Shown here piece after piece: positions 8,710 to 15,920 of a stretch of 16,707 nt of DNA. The stretch lies in contig CAJTVT010000052.1 in assembly GCA_910580015.1 (NCBI GenBank), forward strand, positions 1 to 16,707, in the 5' to 3' direction. This DNA comes from an uncultured Lachnospiraceae bacterium (GTDB lineage: Bacteria > Bacillota > Clostridia > Lachnospirales > Lachnospiraceae). The notes below the pieces were generated by a model. That model did no database searches. It saw only the letters and a list, made by a program, of their open reading frames with translations, and was not told where the DNA came from. The translations under genes were made by a program, and so were the position numbers. The stretch's first letter is position 1, and every line of letters starts with the position of its first letter.

Positions 8710-8749
8710 TGTAAATGGAATACATAATCTATGTAAAATTCATGTAAAA
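8710..8749 (-). promoter_or_regulatory. Candidate Pho box: TTTACA-type half sites on an 11-base period
   Basis: On the minus strand TTTTACA occurs at 8749-8743 and 8738-8732, and TTTACA at 8715-8710. The starts at 8743, 8732 and 8710 are separated by 11 and 22 bases, leaving one degenerate unit (near 8721-8726) in phase. Gram-positive PhoP boxes are TT(A/C/T)ACA-like hexamers repeated at about 11 bases between roughly -20 and -60; with the TAGAAT -10, this array spans about -22 to -61. The fit in sequence, period, position and downstream gene is good. The rightmost unit abuts the stop codon of the AI-2E gene. Confidence 0.65.
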
Positions 8750-9886
8750 TCATTGTTCTTCTTGGGTTTTTGCGGCAGCCTCCCTCTGATTTACCCACTC
8801 ACGGAATAAGGTATAGAGCACTGACATTAGTGGAATAAAAATCAACATTCCGGCAATTCCCATCAGTTTTCCACCTACCGTCACTGCAAACAACACCCAA
8901 ATAGAGGGAAGTCCCACAGAATTTCCAACTACATGTGGATAAATCAAATTTCCCTCAATCTGCTGTAACACCTGAAACAGCACCATAAAAATCAATGCCT
9001 GCATAGGATTTACCATAAGAATTAAAAATGCTGCCACGCCACATCCAATAAAAGCTCCCACCATGGGAACCAGCGCAGTAAACGCAATCAAAACACCCAC
9101 CAACAGTGCATACGGAAGACGCAAAATTGTCATGGTCACAACAAACATGGATCCCAGAATCAATGCTTCCAGACACTGTCCCGTAATAAATTTTGAAAAC
9201 GTATTGTGGCTTAAGCTGCACACATAACAAATCTTGTCAGATGCTTTTTTTGATAAAAAGGCACTCATCACTTTCCGACATTGTCTTCCAAGGTTTTCTT
9301 TTTGGCTTAACAAATACAGAGAAAAGGTAAAGGCGATAAAAAATGTTACCACACCGTTAATCACAATCATGGTTGCCGACATTGTGTATGAGATCACATT
9401 GCTTGCCCCACTTAACGCAAAATCTTTAAATTGTCCAAGAAAACCATTCCAATCAAATTCTAAGGATTCAATATATCGTACAATTTCCTGATTATCTGCA
9501 AAGATTCCTTCCAGCCAGGCTTGAGCCTTAGGAAAAAATGATGACATCCCCTTACTGATGCTGTCCACCGTTTTCCCCAATTGTGGAATTACCACTACAA
9601 GCACCACTGTAACAATGGCAAATACAAAGAGAATCGACAATACCATGCTGATAGGACGTATCAACTTCTCTTTTATTTTCATGCGCTTTGCCTGTTTCTC
9701 AATGGCTGTCATAGGAATATTTAAAATAAATGCAATCGCCCCTCCTAGGGCAAATGGGAACACAATGCCCCATACAAACATCAACTGTGTTTTCACTGCT
9801 CCAAGATTAAGCAGCAACGCCAGCAGTACCAAGGTAAAGGTGATAATCCCTAAAATTTTCTTAACATTTTCTTTGTTTAAATTCAT
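8750..9886 (-). CDS. AI-2E family (PerM/YdiK-like) membrane transporter
   Basis: The open frame begins at 9913, but AGGAGGG lies inside its first codons and 6 bases before the ATG at 9886 (MNLNKENVKKILG), so 9886 is the likely start, giving 378 residues. It has about eight hydrophobic segments: pairs near the N-terminus, a middle soluble stretch (about 90-150), then a cluster to the end. The late segment PYALLVGVLIAFTALVPMVG and the following IEGNLIYPHVVGNSVGLP are hallmark regions of the AI-2E exporter/PerM family. Members have been linked to autoinducer-2 export, sodium/proton exchange and other tasks, so the substrate is uncertain. It ends 91 bases before the symporter start and may have a separate promoter within the relic upstream. 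Confidence 0.9.
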   Translation of the reverse strand: MNLNKENVKKILGIITFTLVLLALLLNLGAVKTQLMFVWGIVFPFALGGAIAFILNIPMTAIEKQAKRMKIKEKLIRPISMVLSILFVFAIVTVVLVVVIPQLGKTVDSISKGMSSFFPKAQAWLEGIFADNQEIVRYIESLEFDWNGFLGQFKDFALSGASNVISYTMSATMIVINGVVTFFIAFTFSLYLLSQKENLGRQCRKVMSAFLSKKASDKICYVCSLSHNTFSKFITGQCLEALILGSMFVVTMTILRLPYALLVGVLIAFTALVPMVGAFIGCGVAAFLILMVNPMQALIFMVLFQVLQQIEGNLIYPHVVGNSVGLPSIWVLFAVTVGGKLMGIAGMLIFIPLMSVLYTLFREWVNQREAAAKTQEEQ

Positions 9887-10277
9887 ATTTTCCCTCCTGT
9901 TCTCCTTTTTCATACCATCTTTTGTTTAACCAAGCCTCACAGACAATCCTTTCCAAAAATGCGATTCCATACTGGTATACCGTCTCATATCCATCATTTT
10001 GAAGTTCTTGGACATATCGGCGGTCTTCGATCTGTTTTAGAGCCTCCTCCGCTTTCTTTTGTAGATCCGCAAATTTTCCAACCACTTTAAATTTCAAAAC
10101 ATACGCAGGTTTTCTCCAGGTAACTGGCTGAATAAACAAATCGCTTCGCCCTTTGCCACCTTCCTGGTTGGATCTTGTAAGATATCCTTTCATGTCTGAG
10201 AAAATCCCTGTAAGAAATCCATAATTTATCTGCGGATTTCCTATCCATGCAGCGTTCTCCTTTCGATTCTGAGACTT
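9861..10277 (-). pseudogene. Relic of an AAA-ATPase-like/PD-(D/E)XK nuclease protein (C-terminal part)
   Basis: An open stretch without a plausible start (ATG at 10193, with similarity continuing upstream through YGFLTGIFSD) encodes the tail of the family found widely in Clostridia and Bacteroides as AAA-ATPase-like plus PDDEXK nuclease. Visible are SNQEGGKGRSDLFIQP, the strand AYVLKFKV, EEALKQIEDRRY and GYETVYQYGIAF. The usual E-x-K of the nuclease is here K-F-K, so a catalytic acid is lost. The large N-terminal ATPase part is missing: a stop lies in frame at 10278-10280, and the tyrS promoter follows soon after. The end of the frame overlaps the AI-2E start by 26 bases. It is a decayed fragment rather than a working gene; family placement is from memory of the motifs. 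Confidence 0.7.
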
Positions 10278-10322
10278 TTACACCAGTATATTGGATTACC
10301 CCAAAAAAATCAACGCCTCCCC

Positions 10323-10352
10323 TTGACAAATGCCTCATTTTCTGACTATAAT
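10323..10352 (+). promoter_or_regulatory. Sigma-A promoter of tyrS
   Basis: TTGACA at 10323-10328, an 18-base spacer and TATAAT at 10347-10352 are both perfect hexamers. The start would be near 10359, leaving a leader of only about 20 bases before the ATG. Confidence 0.85.
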
Positions 10353-10364
10353 TGGCATAATTTT

Positions 10365-10370
10365 AGGAGG
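10365..10370 (+). promoter_or_regulatory. Ribosome binding site of tyrS
   Basis: AGGAGG lies 8 bases before the ATG at 10379 and fixes that start. Confidence 0.8.
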
Positions 10371-10378
10371 ATTATAAA

Positions 10379-11596
10379 ATGACAGTATATGATGAACTGG
10401 TGGCACGGGGATTAATTGCCCAAGTCACTGACGAAGAAGAAATCAAGGAACTCATTAATCATGGTAAGGCAACTTTTTACATTGGTTTTGATCCCACAGC
10501 GGATAGCCTTCATGTGGGACATTTTATGGCGTTGTGCTTGATGAAGCGCCTGCAAATGGCAGGCAACAAACCGATTGCCTTAATCGGCGGCGGAACAGGA
10601 ATGATAGGCGATCCATCTGGCCGGACGGATATGCGGCAAATGATGACGCCTGAAACCATCCAGCACAATTGTGACTGTTTTAAGGAACAGATGAGTAAAT
10701 TTATTGACTTTTCCGATGGAAAAGCATTGATGGTCAACAATGCTGATTGGCTGATGGACTTAAATTATATTGAAGTTCTCCGGGAAGTTGGTCCGCATTT
10801 TTCAGTAAACCGAATGCTTACCGCAGAATGTTACAAACAACGTATGGAAAAAGGATTAAGTTTTCTGGAATTTAACTACATGATTATGCAAAGTTATGAT
10901 TTCTATGCATTATTTCAGAAGTATGGCTGCAATATGCAGTTTGGCGGCGACGATCAGTGGAGTAACATGCTGGGAGGAACAGAGCTGATTCGCAGAAAGC
11001 TTGGCAAAGACGCTTACGCTATGACCATCACTCTGCTCTTGAATTCCGAAGGTAAAAAGATGGGAAAAACTCAGTCTGGCGCTGTCTGGCTGGATCCAGA
11101 AAAAACCTCTCCTTTTGACTTCTACCAATATTGGAGAAATGTCGGAGACGCCGACGTGTTGAAATGTATTCGAATGTTGACCTTCCTTCCTTTAGAGGAA
11201 ATCAACAAAATGGATTCCTGGGAGGGTGCACAACTCAACACAGCCAAAGAAATCCTTGCATTTGAATTGACCAAACTGGTACATGGCGAGGAGGAAGCAC
11301 AGAAAGCGCAGGATTCTGCAAAAGCACTGTTTTCTAGCGGTACAGCTGCGGACATGCCATCTTTCACCCTGACAGACGCAGATTTTACCGACGGCTCTAT
11401 GGATATTCTTGCCCTTCTCGTTAAATCTGGTCTTACTGCTTCACGCTCTGAGGCTCGCCGTGCTGTAGAACAGGGAGGCGTTTCTATGGACGGAGAAAAA
11501 ATCGAGGATATTAAGACTTGCTACGCGCCAGAAGACTTTACCGAAGGCAGAATATTAAAAAGAGGCAAGAAGAACTTTCGTAAAATTATAAAATAA
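10379..11596 (+). CDS. tyrS: Tyrosyl-tRNA synthetase
   Basis: This cytosolic class I synthetase of 405 residues joins tyrosine to tRNA-Tyr using ATP. The HIGH motif appears as HVGH (45-48) after FDPTADSL, the tyrosine pocket segment GGDDQWSN starts at about 189, and the KMSKS loop is KMGKT (227-231), a normal variant in bacterial TyrRS. The C-terminal part (about 340-402) is an S4-like RNA-binding domain (SGLTASRSEARRAVEQGGV). The length fits the family and no defect is visible. It has its own promoter and leader too short for a T-box, although many Firmicute tyrS genes carry one. It is the only clearly intact plus-strand gene in the window and converges on the phosphorylase across a shared terminator. 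Confidence 0.97.
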   Translation: MTVYDELVARGLIAQVTDEEEIKELINHGKATFYIGFDPTADSLHVGHFMALCLMKRLQMAGNKPIALIGGGTGMIGDPSGRTDMRQMMTPETIQHNCDCFKEQMSKFIDFSDGKALMVNNADWLMDLNYIEVLREVGPHFSVNRMLTAECYKQRMEKGLSFLEFNYMIMQSYDFYALFQKYGCNMQFGGDDQWSNMLGGTELIRRKLGKDAYAMTITLLLNSEGKKMGKTQSGAVWLDPEKTSPFDFYQYWRNVGDADVLKCIRMLTFLPLEEINKMDSWEGAQLNTAKEILAFELTKLVHGEEEAQKAQDSAKALFSSGTAADMPSFTLTDADFTDGSMDILALLVKSGLTASRSEARRAVEQGGVSMDGEKIEDIKTCYAPEDFTEGRILKRGKKNFRKIIK

Positions 11597-11630
11597 TCCT
11601 TTTTGTCATTTGCGGCACAAGACTGCACAT

Positions 11631-11676
11631 AAAAAGACTGTCACAGTTGTTCTAACGAACTGTGACAGCTTTTTTA
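11631..11676. terminator. Bidirectional intrinsic terminator between tyrS and the phosphorylase gene
   Basis: A perfect 11-bp stem, CTGTCACAGTT (11638-11648) with AACTGTGACAG (11658-11668), has a 9-base loop. It is followed by CTTTTTTT on the plus strand and preceded by AAAAAGA, which is a U-tract for minus-strand transcripts. It would stop both tyrS and the convergent phosphorylase gene. Confidence 0.9.
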
Positions 11677-11716
11677 TTTCTAATTCTGATATTTAGCTTT
11701 ATATGGATCCTACCTG

Positions 11717-13873
11717 TTAAATCTGATACCAGATAATCTCATTTTCCTTTAATTTCAATGGGAAGCTTTCTCCATTTCCCTTATAAACTACCGTTTCCTG
11801 CGGCTCATATGTGTTGTTTACCACGCAGAATTTCTCATTTGCAGGATAAGCATGTACTTCCACATTGAAGTTTGTGCTGAACCAGGTATGAAGATTGTCC
11901 TCCCCATGAGTGCTCCAAAGAATAGAACGATACAGAAGACGACTGTTCTCAAAGCTGTATGGCAGACCTCCCAGATATACGGCACGTCCTTTTCCAAACT
12001 CATTGACTGCAAGCTGTACTTCTTTCTCCTGATGAACAAGAACCTGTGTGCCCTCTAATGCATAGATATTCTTCTGTCCCTCACCAAAGTCAATCTCTTT
12101 GGAAGAATCTTCTGTAATGAAATGATCCTGCATATCCCAATTGTACTTGTCATAACCTAAGGTAAAGCCACGCTCTTCCTCTACGCCAAATACGCCTGCA
12201 AGCTGGAAGAAACGTCCATTTGCCTGATGTGCACTAGGTTCACCAACACCGATGATTCCGCCGCCTTCATGGACAAATTTCTTGATGGCAGTCACTACTG
12301 ATTCCTCACACCACCATTCTCCACCAGAATGAGCTGTATCTGCACCACCCACATTGATCAACACATCAATATCTTTTAAAATATCTGGATTTTCCTTGAT
12401 ATCTTGGAAGCTGATAAATGATACATCAAAAGGTGCTCCAGAAAGTGCCTCAATCACACCTGCATAGGAATAATTCTGCTTTTGATACAGCGCATGATGC
12501 ACCATATGGCAACCCCAAGCACGCATTTTACCCCAGCAATTCAAGACAGCAACTCGTTTTACACAGTAGGGAACACAGCCTTTTACATTGTCATACAGCT
12601 CACGGAACTCCTCACATACACTCTCCACATATTTTATAAATTCTGGGAAATCGAGAGCCAACTTCAGATATCCGCCGTAGCCAATTCGATCAATCGGTTT
12701 ACGTAAAATTGCACGTCTTGCTGTTACCCAGTTCACTTTTGCTTCCTTCACAGGATCTCCACCTTCACAGAATGTATCTGGGAAGAAATATGGCAGCAAC
12801 CGTCCCTCTGTATATTTTACACCTTCAATATCACTGATCAGACGGAGTGTGGAACCATTTCCAACGCTTCCCACCACTGCGTCCAGGCCAATCGAAGCAA
12901 ACTCCTCCAAAAATGGTTCTGTACCAATCCAGTGATCTCCTAAGAACATCATAGCTTCCTTGCCACATTCATGGGTAATATCCACCATTTCCTTTGCAAT
13001 TTTCGCAACTTCTCTGCGCTGGAATGCCTGGAAATCCTTAAACTCCTTGGAAGGAATCCGGTACTGTCCATTATAATAACCCTGGTCAATAATATACTCT
13101 GGACGGAATTTATATCCAACTTCCTTCTCAAACTGTTCCAGAATATAAGGGCTAACAGATGCAGAATAGCCATACCAGTCTACATATTTCTCCCGTGCCT
13201 GTTCATCAAATATCAATGTAAACTGATGGAAGAATGTGGTAAAACGGAGTACATTTACATAGGGATGATCCTCGATAAATTTCCTCAGACGCTTCATGGT
13301 AAAATCATGGGTTTTCGGCTGACGTACATCAAACGTCATCTGATGCTCAACATCTTGCCAGTCGTTGGTCACTGCATTGTACATATGTACTGGATCCCAG
13401 ATAATATAAGCAAGAAAACTTACTGTATAATCATGGAATGCCTTTGCCTGAATCACGACTTCACCGGATTCTTCCTCATAATTCCACTGACTTGTAGGAA
13501 CCACTTCTCCTGTAGTACGGTCTACAACTTCCCACCACCGAGTGATATCATCTCTGGTATTGGGTTTTAGCATATCTGGATACAGTCCCTTCATCAGAGG
13601 AACCCTCAAGCTGTCCCCTTCTGCCGTGTAAAAGGGAGTCATCACATACATCTGCTGAATCTCTTCTGGATTTGCCTTTGCCCAATCATTGTCCTTTCTA
13701 GTCGTATAATAAGTGGAATAAATTTTGCCATCAACATCCTGCAGTTCCTGTGGAAAATCTGTTCCATCACAATCCCTGACTGCGTCTGCGCCCCACTGTT
13801 TCATCAATTCTAATGTCTGTGGAATCACATCCAAATCCGTAGGTATCGTAACTCTTCCTGTTCTTGTGCTCAT
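11717..13873 (-). CDS. gnpA: 1,3-beta-galactosyl-N-acetylhexosamine phosphorylase (GH112)
   Basis: This 718-residue cytosolic enzyme (also called lnpA or GLNBP) splits galacto-N-biose or lacto-N-biose with inorganic phosphate into galactose-1-phosphate and GalNAc or GlcNAc, the first step in using mucin cores and type 1 milk glycans. The sequence fits GH112 end to end: an N-terminal partly deleted TIM barrel (about 1-430), a Rossmann-like middle domain (about 440-660, with VLINVGGADTAHSGGEWW and GGIIGVGEPSAH) and a small beta C-terminus. D313 in GDHWIGTEP matches in number and setting the proposed general acid of the Bifidobacterium enzyme. AAGGAGG lies 7 bases before the ATG. No sugar kinase, transporter or GNB/LNB binding protein lies next to it. 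Which of the two disaccharides is preferred cannot be told from sequence alone. Confidence 0.95.
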   Translation of the reverse strand: MSTRTGRVTIPTDLDVIPQTLELMKQWGADAVRDCDGTDFPQELQDVDGKIYSTYYTTRKDNDWAKANPEEIQQMYVMTPFYTAEGDSLRVPLMKGLYPDMLKPNTRDDITRWWEVVDRTTGEVVPTSQWNYEEESGEVVIQAKAFHDYTVSFLAYIIWDPVHMYNAVTNDWQDVEHQMTFDVRQPKTHDFTMKRLRKFIEDHPYVNVLRFTTFFHQFTLIFDEQAREKYVDWYGYSASVSPYILEQFEKEVGYKFRPEYIIDQGYYNGQYRIPSKEFKDFQAFQRREVAKIAKEMVDITHECGKEAMMFLGDHWIGTEPFLEEFASIGLDAVVGSVGNGSTLRLISDIEGVKYTEGRLLPYFFPDTFCEGGDPVKEAKVNWVTARRAILRKPIDRIGYGGYLKLALDFPEFIKYVESVCEEFRELYDNVKGCVPYCVKRVAVLNCWGKMRAWGCHMVHHALYQKQNYSYAGVIEALSGAPFDVSFISFQDIKENPDILKDIDVLINVGGADTAHSGGEWWCEESVVTAIKKFVHEGGGIIGVGEPSAHQANGRFFQLAGVFGVEEERGFTLGYDKYNWDMQDHFITEDSSKEIDFGEGQKNIYALEGTQVLVHQEKEVQLAVNEFGKGRAVYLGGLPYSFENSRLLYRSILWSTHGEDNLHTWFSTNFNVEVHAYPANEKFCVVNNTYEPQETVVYKGNGESFPLKLKENEIIWYQI

Positions 13874-13927
13874 AAAAAGCCCTCCTTTTGTTAGATATTA
13901 ATAGCATACAAAAAAAGGAGGGTTTTT
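13874..13927 (-). promoter_or_regulatory. gnpA: Hairpin that would sequester the phosphorylase ribosome binding site
   Basis: CCCTCCTTTT at 13880-13889 (complement of the ribosome binding site) and AAAAGGAGGG at 13913-13922 are exact inverted copies, and flanking A5 (13874-13878) and T5 (13923-13927) extend the stem to 15 bp with one bulged base at 13879. In a minus-strand RNA that begins upstream, the stem closes on AAGGAGGG and ends next to the AUG. The 23-base loop contains the likely -10. Confidence 0.65.
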
Positions 13928-13935
13928 ACAAGTAA
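13903..13935 (-). promoter_or_regulatory. gnpA: Candidate promoter of the phosphorylase gene
   Basis: On the minus strand TTGTAA, a 17-base spacer and TATGCT (13908-13903) make a plausible sigma-A promoter with four of six matches in each hexamer. The start would fall near 13896, inside the loop of the hairpin. TTGTAA lies within the palindrome at 13924-13937. Confidence 0.45.
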
Positions 13936-13967
13936 AATTTATAAAATTGATAATGTAAATTTACATT
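13924..13967. promoter_or_regulatory. Two operator-like palindromes upstream of the phosphorylase gene
   Basis: TTTTAC-AA-GTAAAA (13924-13937) overlaps the candidate -35, and the perfect 16-base palindrome AATGTAAATTTACATT (13952-13967) lies just upstream. They share the TTTAC/GTAAA half site. This looks like paired sites for a repressor or activator of the LacI or a similar class; no regulator gene lies beside them. Confidence 0.45.
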
Positions 13968-14047
13968 TCCATTCTATTACAGAGAATCCATTGTTAAAAA
14001 TTCCATAAAATTAGAAATAACATCTGCGATGAACCAACAAAATAATG

Positions 14048-15655
14048 CTAAGGAGTAATAACACCAACCTTGCTCCATGCACTACACAACATTTCTTTAC
14101 TGTTTTTCTTATAGCTGCGCAGTCTTACATAATACTTCCTGTCTGTGTTCAGTTTTGTGAAAGTGTAAGACGTCTTTGACAGATTTTTAGATTTCACGTT
14201 CTTTTTAAATTTCTTATCTGTGCTTATTTGAACTTGATATCCTGACGCTGTTTTATCTTTTGCCCATTTCACAATTAATTTCTTACCCTTTCCTATTTTG
14301 CCTGATGGAACAGACGGTTTCTTAGGACTTACCTTGATTGTTACTTTCTTAGTGGTATTCCCAGCCTTAATAGTTATAATGGCAACTCCAGTATTCTTAA
14401 TACTCACCATTCCGGTACTCTTATTCACAATTACAATCTTGGGCGTGGAACTTGTAAAGGTCATCTTGCTCTTTGAAGTTGCATCAATTTTAAATGGCCT
14501 TGTGCCGAATGTAACCTTATACATCGTCTTCTTGCAGGTGATCTTTGGATCTGACTGTTCTCCTGCTTTTATGATCGAAAAAGAAGATATTTTATTTCCC
14601 GTATAGCTGCCTTTACCTGTAACTGTGACAATAGCTGTTCCTACATTTATATTATTGCTGTATTCAACAGTATAATCTGTACCGTAAACCAATGTTTTTC
14701 CATCCATTTTTACTGTCACAGATGGTCGTTTTTCCTTTCCATCGTAGACATAGCTGCTCTGTGACAAGCTCACATCTGCTTTGGAAATATCCGTTTGTTC
14801 TGTGTCATCTGTGCTCGCATCTTCTATTGAAAATTGTAAACTCTTGTTTCCACAATACTCTCCTATACCGGTGACTGTCACCGTTGCAATTCCAACTTTT
14901 ACATTATCACTGTATGAAACAATATAATCCACCTCAGGAATCAATATTTTATCGGTTCTTACTGTTACAGATGGCGTCTTAGGCTCTCCATCGTATATGT
15001 AGCTATCTTTTTCCAACTGTATCGTTGACCCTATTCCTGATATATCTTTTTTGTGTATGACAAACGTTTTTTCTACACTTCCTGTATAATCTCCTTTCCC
15101 TTTCACCTTTACATTCGCCGTTCCTGCATTTATATTATTGCTGTATTCAACGGTATAATCCGTATTGTAAACCAATGTTTTTCCATCCATTTTTACCATT
15201 ACAGATGGCGTCTTAGGATTTCCATCGTATATATAACTATCTTTTTCCAACTGTATCGTTGACCCTATTCCTGATATATCTTTTTTGTGTATGACAAACG
15301 TTTTTTCTACACTTCCTGTATAATCTCCTTTCCCTTTCACCTTTACATTCGCCGTTCCTGCATTTATATTATTGCTGTATTCAACGGTATAATCCGTATT
15401 GTAAACCAATGTTTTTCCATCCATTTTTACTGTTACAAATGGTTCTTTAGCAGTTCCATCATACACATAACTTGTCGGCGTCAAAGTCACAACCGCCTGT
15501 TTAATATCAATACAAGTAATTCGCTCAAATTTAATTTCATTCTCTTTTGCATATGACTCTGCTACTGACCCTCCTACGCCATAGATAACAAGATTTTCAT
15601 TGCATCCTTCAAATGCAGAATCTCCAATACTTATTATGGTGTGGCTTTCATTTGT
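14048..15655 (-). pseudogene. N-terminally truncated surface protein: LRR_5 remnant, four MBG-like repeats, BIG2, FnIII
   Basis: The frame is open from 15655 to the stop at 14048-14050 but has no credible start: the first candidate, a GTG at 15490, has no ribosome binding site, and codons upstream of it read as protein (IGDSAFEGC, then VAESYAKENEIKFE). These are the end of a BspA-type leucine-rich (LRR_5) region. An in-frame TAG lies at 15656-15658, after which similarity ends. From the GTG: four MBG-like repeats of about 78 residues (about 1-77, 78-155, 156-237, 238-312), each with SY(V/I)YDG and a DYTVEYSNN strand; a BIG2-like domain (about 315-390); and a fibronectin III-like domain (about 393-480, GYQVQIST, YYVRLRSY). 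Signal peptide and most of the LRR domain are absent, so this copy should not be exported. It is probably the tail of a former cell-surface protein cut by rearrangement. Confidence 0.75.
14970..15437 (-). repeat. Tandem 234-bp near-identical coding repeat
   Basis: Two consecutive 234-base units (about 14970-15203 and 15204-15437) match almost base for base, for example from TTGTGTATGACAAACG at 15049 and again at 15283. They encode repeat-domain units in phase, 78 codons each. Further copies outside are diverged. The identity implies recent duplication or conversion. Confidence 0.85.
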
Positions 15656-15830
15656 CTATGCAGAGTGCCGTAAGTGCCTATTTCTGGGGATTTCCGGCAT
15701 TCTGCCTTTTCGTCTACGCTCATAAAAAAGCGTAAATTTACAAAAATTTAGTGTCAGAAAAAGTGTCACTTATGAAAAATGTGTCAGGCTTGGAAACGGT
15801 GTCGTTTAATGAACAAGCGAGGAATCACCC
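15656..15830. other. Non-coding stretch with hairpins and spaced GTGTC repeats, possible insertion-sequence end
   Basis: No gene is seen. GCAGAGTGCCG (15660-15670) pairs with CGGCATTCTGC (15695-15705), an 11-bp stem with one G-T pair, followed by CTTTTC on the plus strand. A second stem, TACGCT/AGCGTA, lies at 15715-15734. GTGTCA occurs at 15751, 15763 and 15781 and GTGTCG at 15799, spaced 12, 18 and 18. Repeated sites of this sort are found at the ends of some transposons (IS21-like elements come to mind), but no transposase of that type is here. Confidence 0.4.
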
Positions 15831-15859
15831 TTGAATATAGGATGGTTTTTTTGTATAAT
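15831..15859 (+). promoter_or_regulatory. Sigma-A promoter of the Rpn-family gene
   Basis: TTGAAT at 15831-15836, a 17-base spacer and TATAAT at 15854-15859. The leader of about 55 bases contains a small hairpin, CCTGC/GCAGG (about 15888-15904), before the ribosome binding site. Confidence 0.75.
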
Positions 15860-15920
15860 GAAACCAAGATAACACCTGATTATTTTCCTGCTATGAAAGC
15901 AGGGATGAAAGGAAGAAGGA

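Noticed and set aside
8108..8809. A 233-codon open frame on the plus strand
   Set aside because: It lies opposite the Na/Pi symporter and AI-2E genes, has no ribosome binding site or family likeness, and follows from the codon use of the true genes.
10087..10338. An 83-codon minus-strand frame with an ATG at 10248 after AAAGGAGAACGC
   Set aside because: It has an acceptable ribosome binding site, but the protein has no likeness to anything and another frame across the same bases carries the nuclease relic.
12971..13570. A 199-codon plus-strand frame
   Set aside because: It is antisense to the well-recognised GH112 gene and shows no motif or start signal.
15660..15705. Intrinsic terminator for a plus-strand transcript
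   Set aside because: The stem is sound, but the loop is 24 bases, the U-tract is short (CTTTTC), and no plus-strand gene ends upstream; I kept it only as part of the unexplained region.
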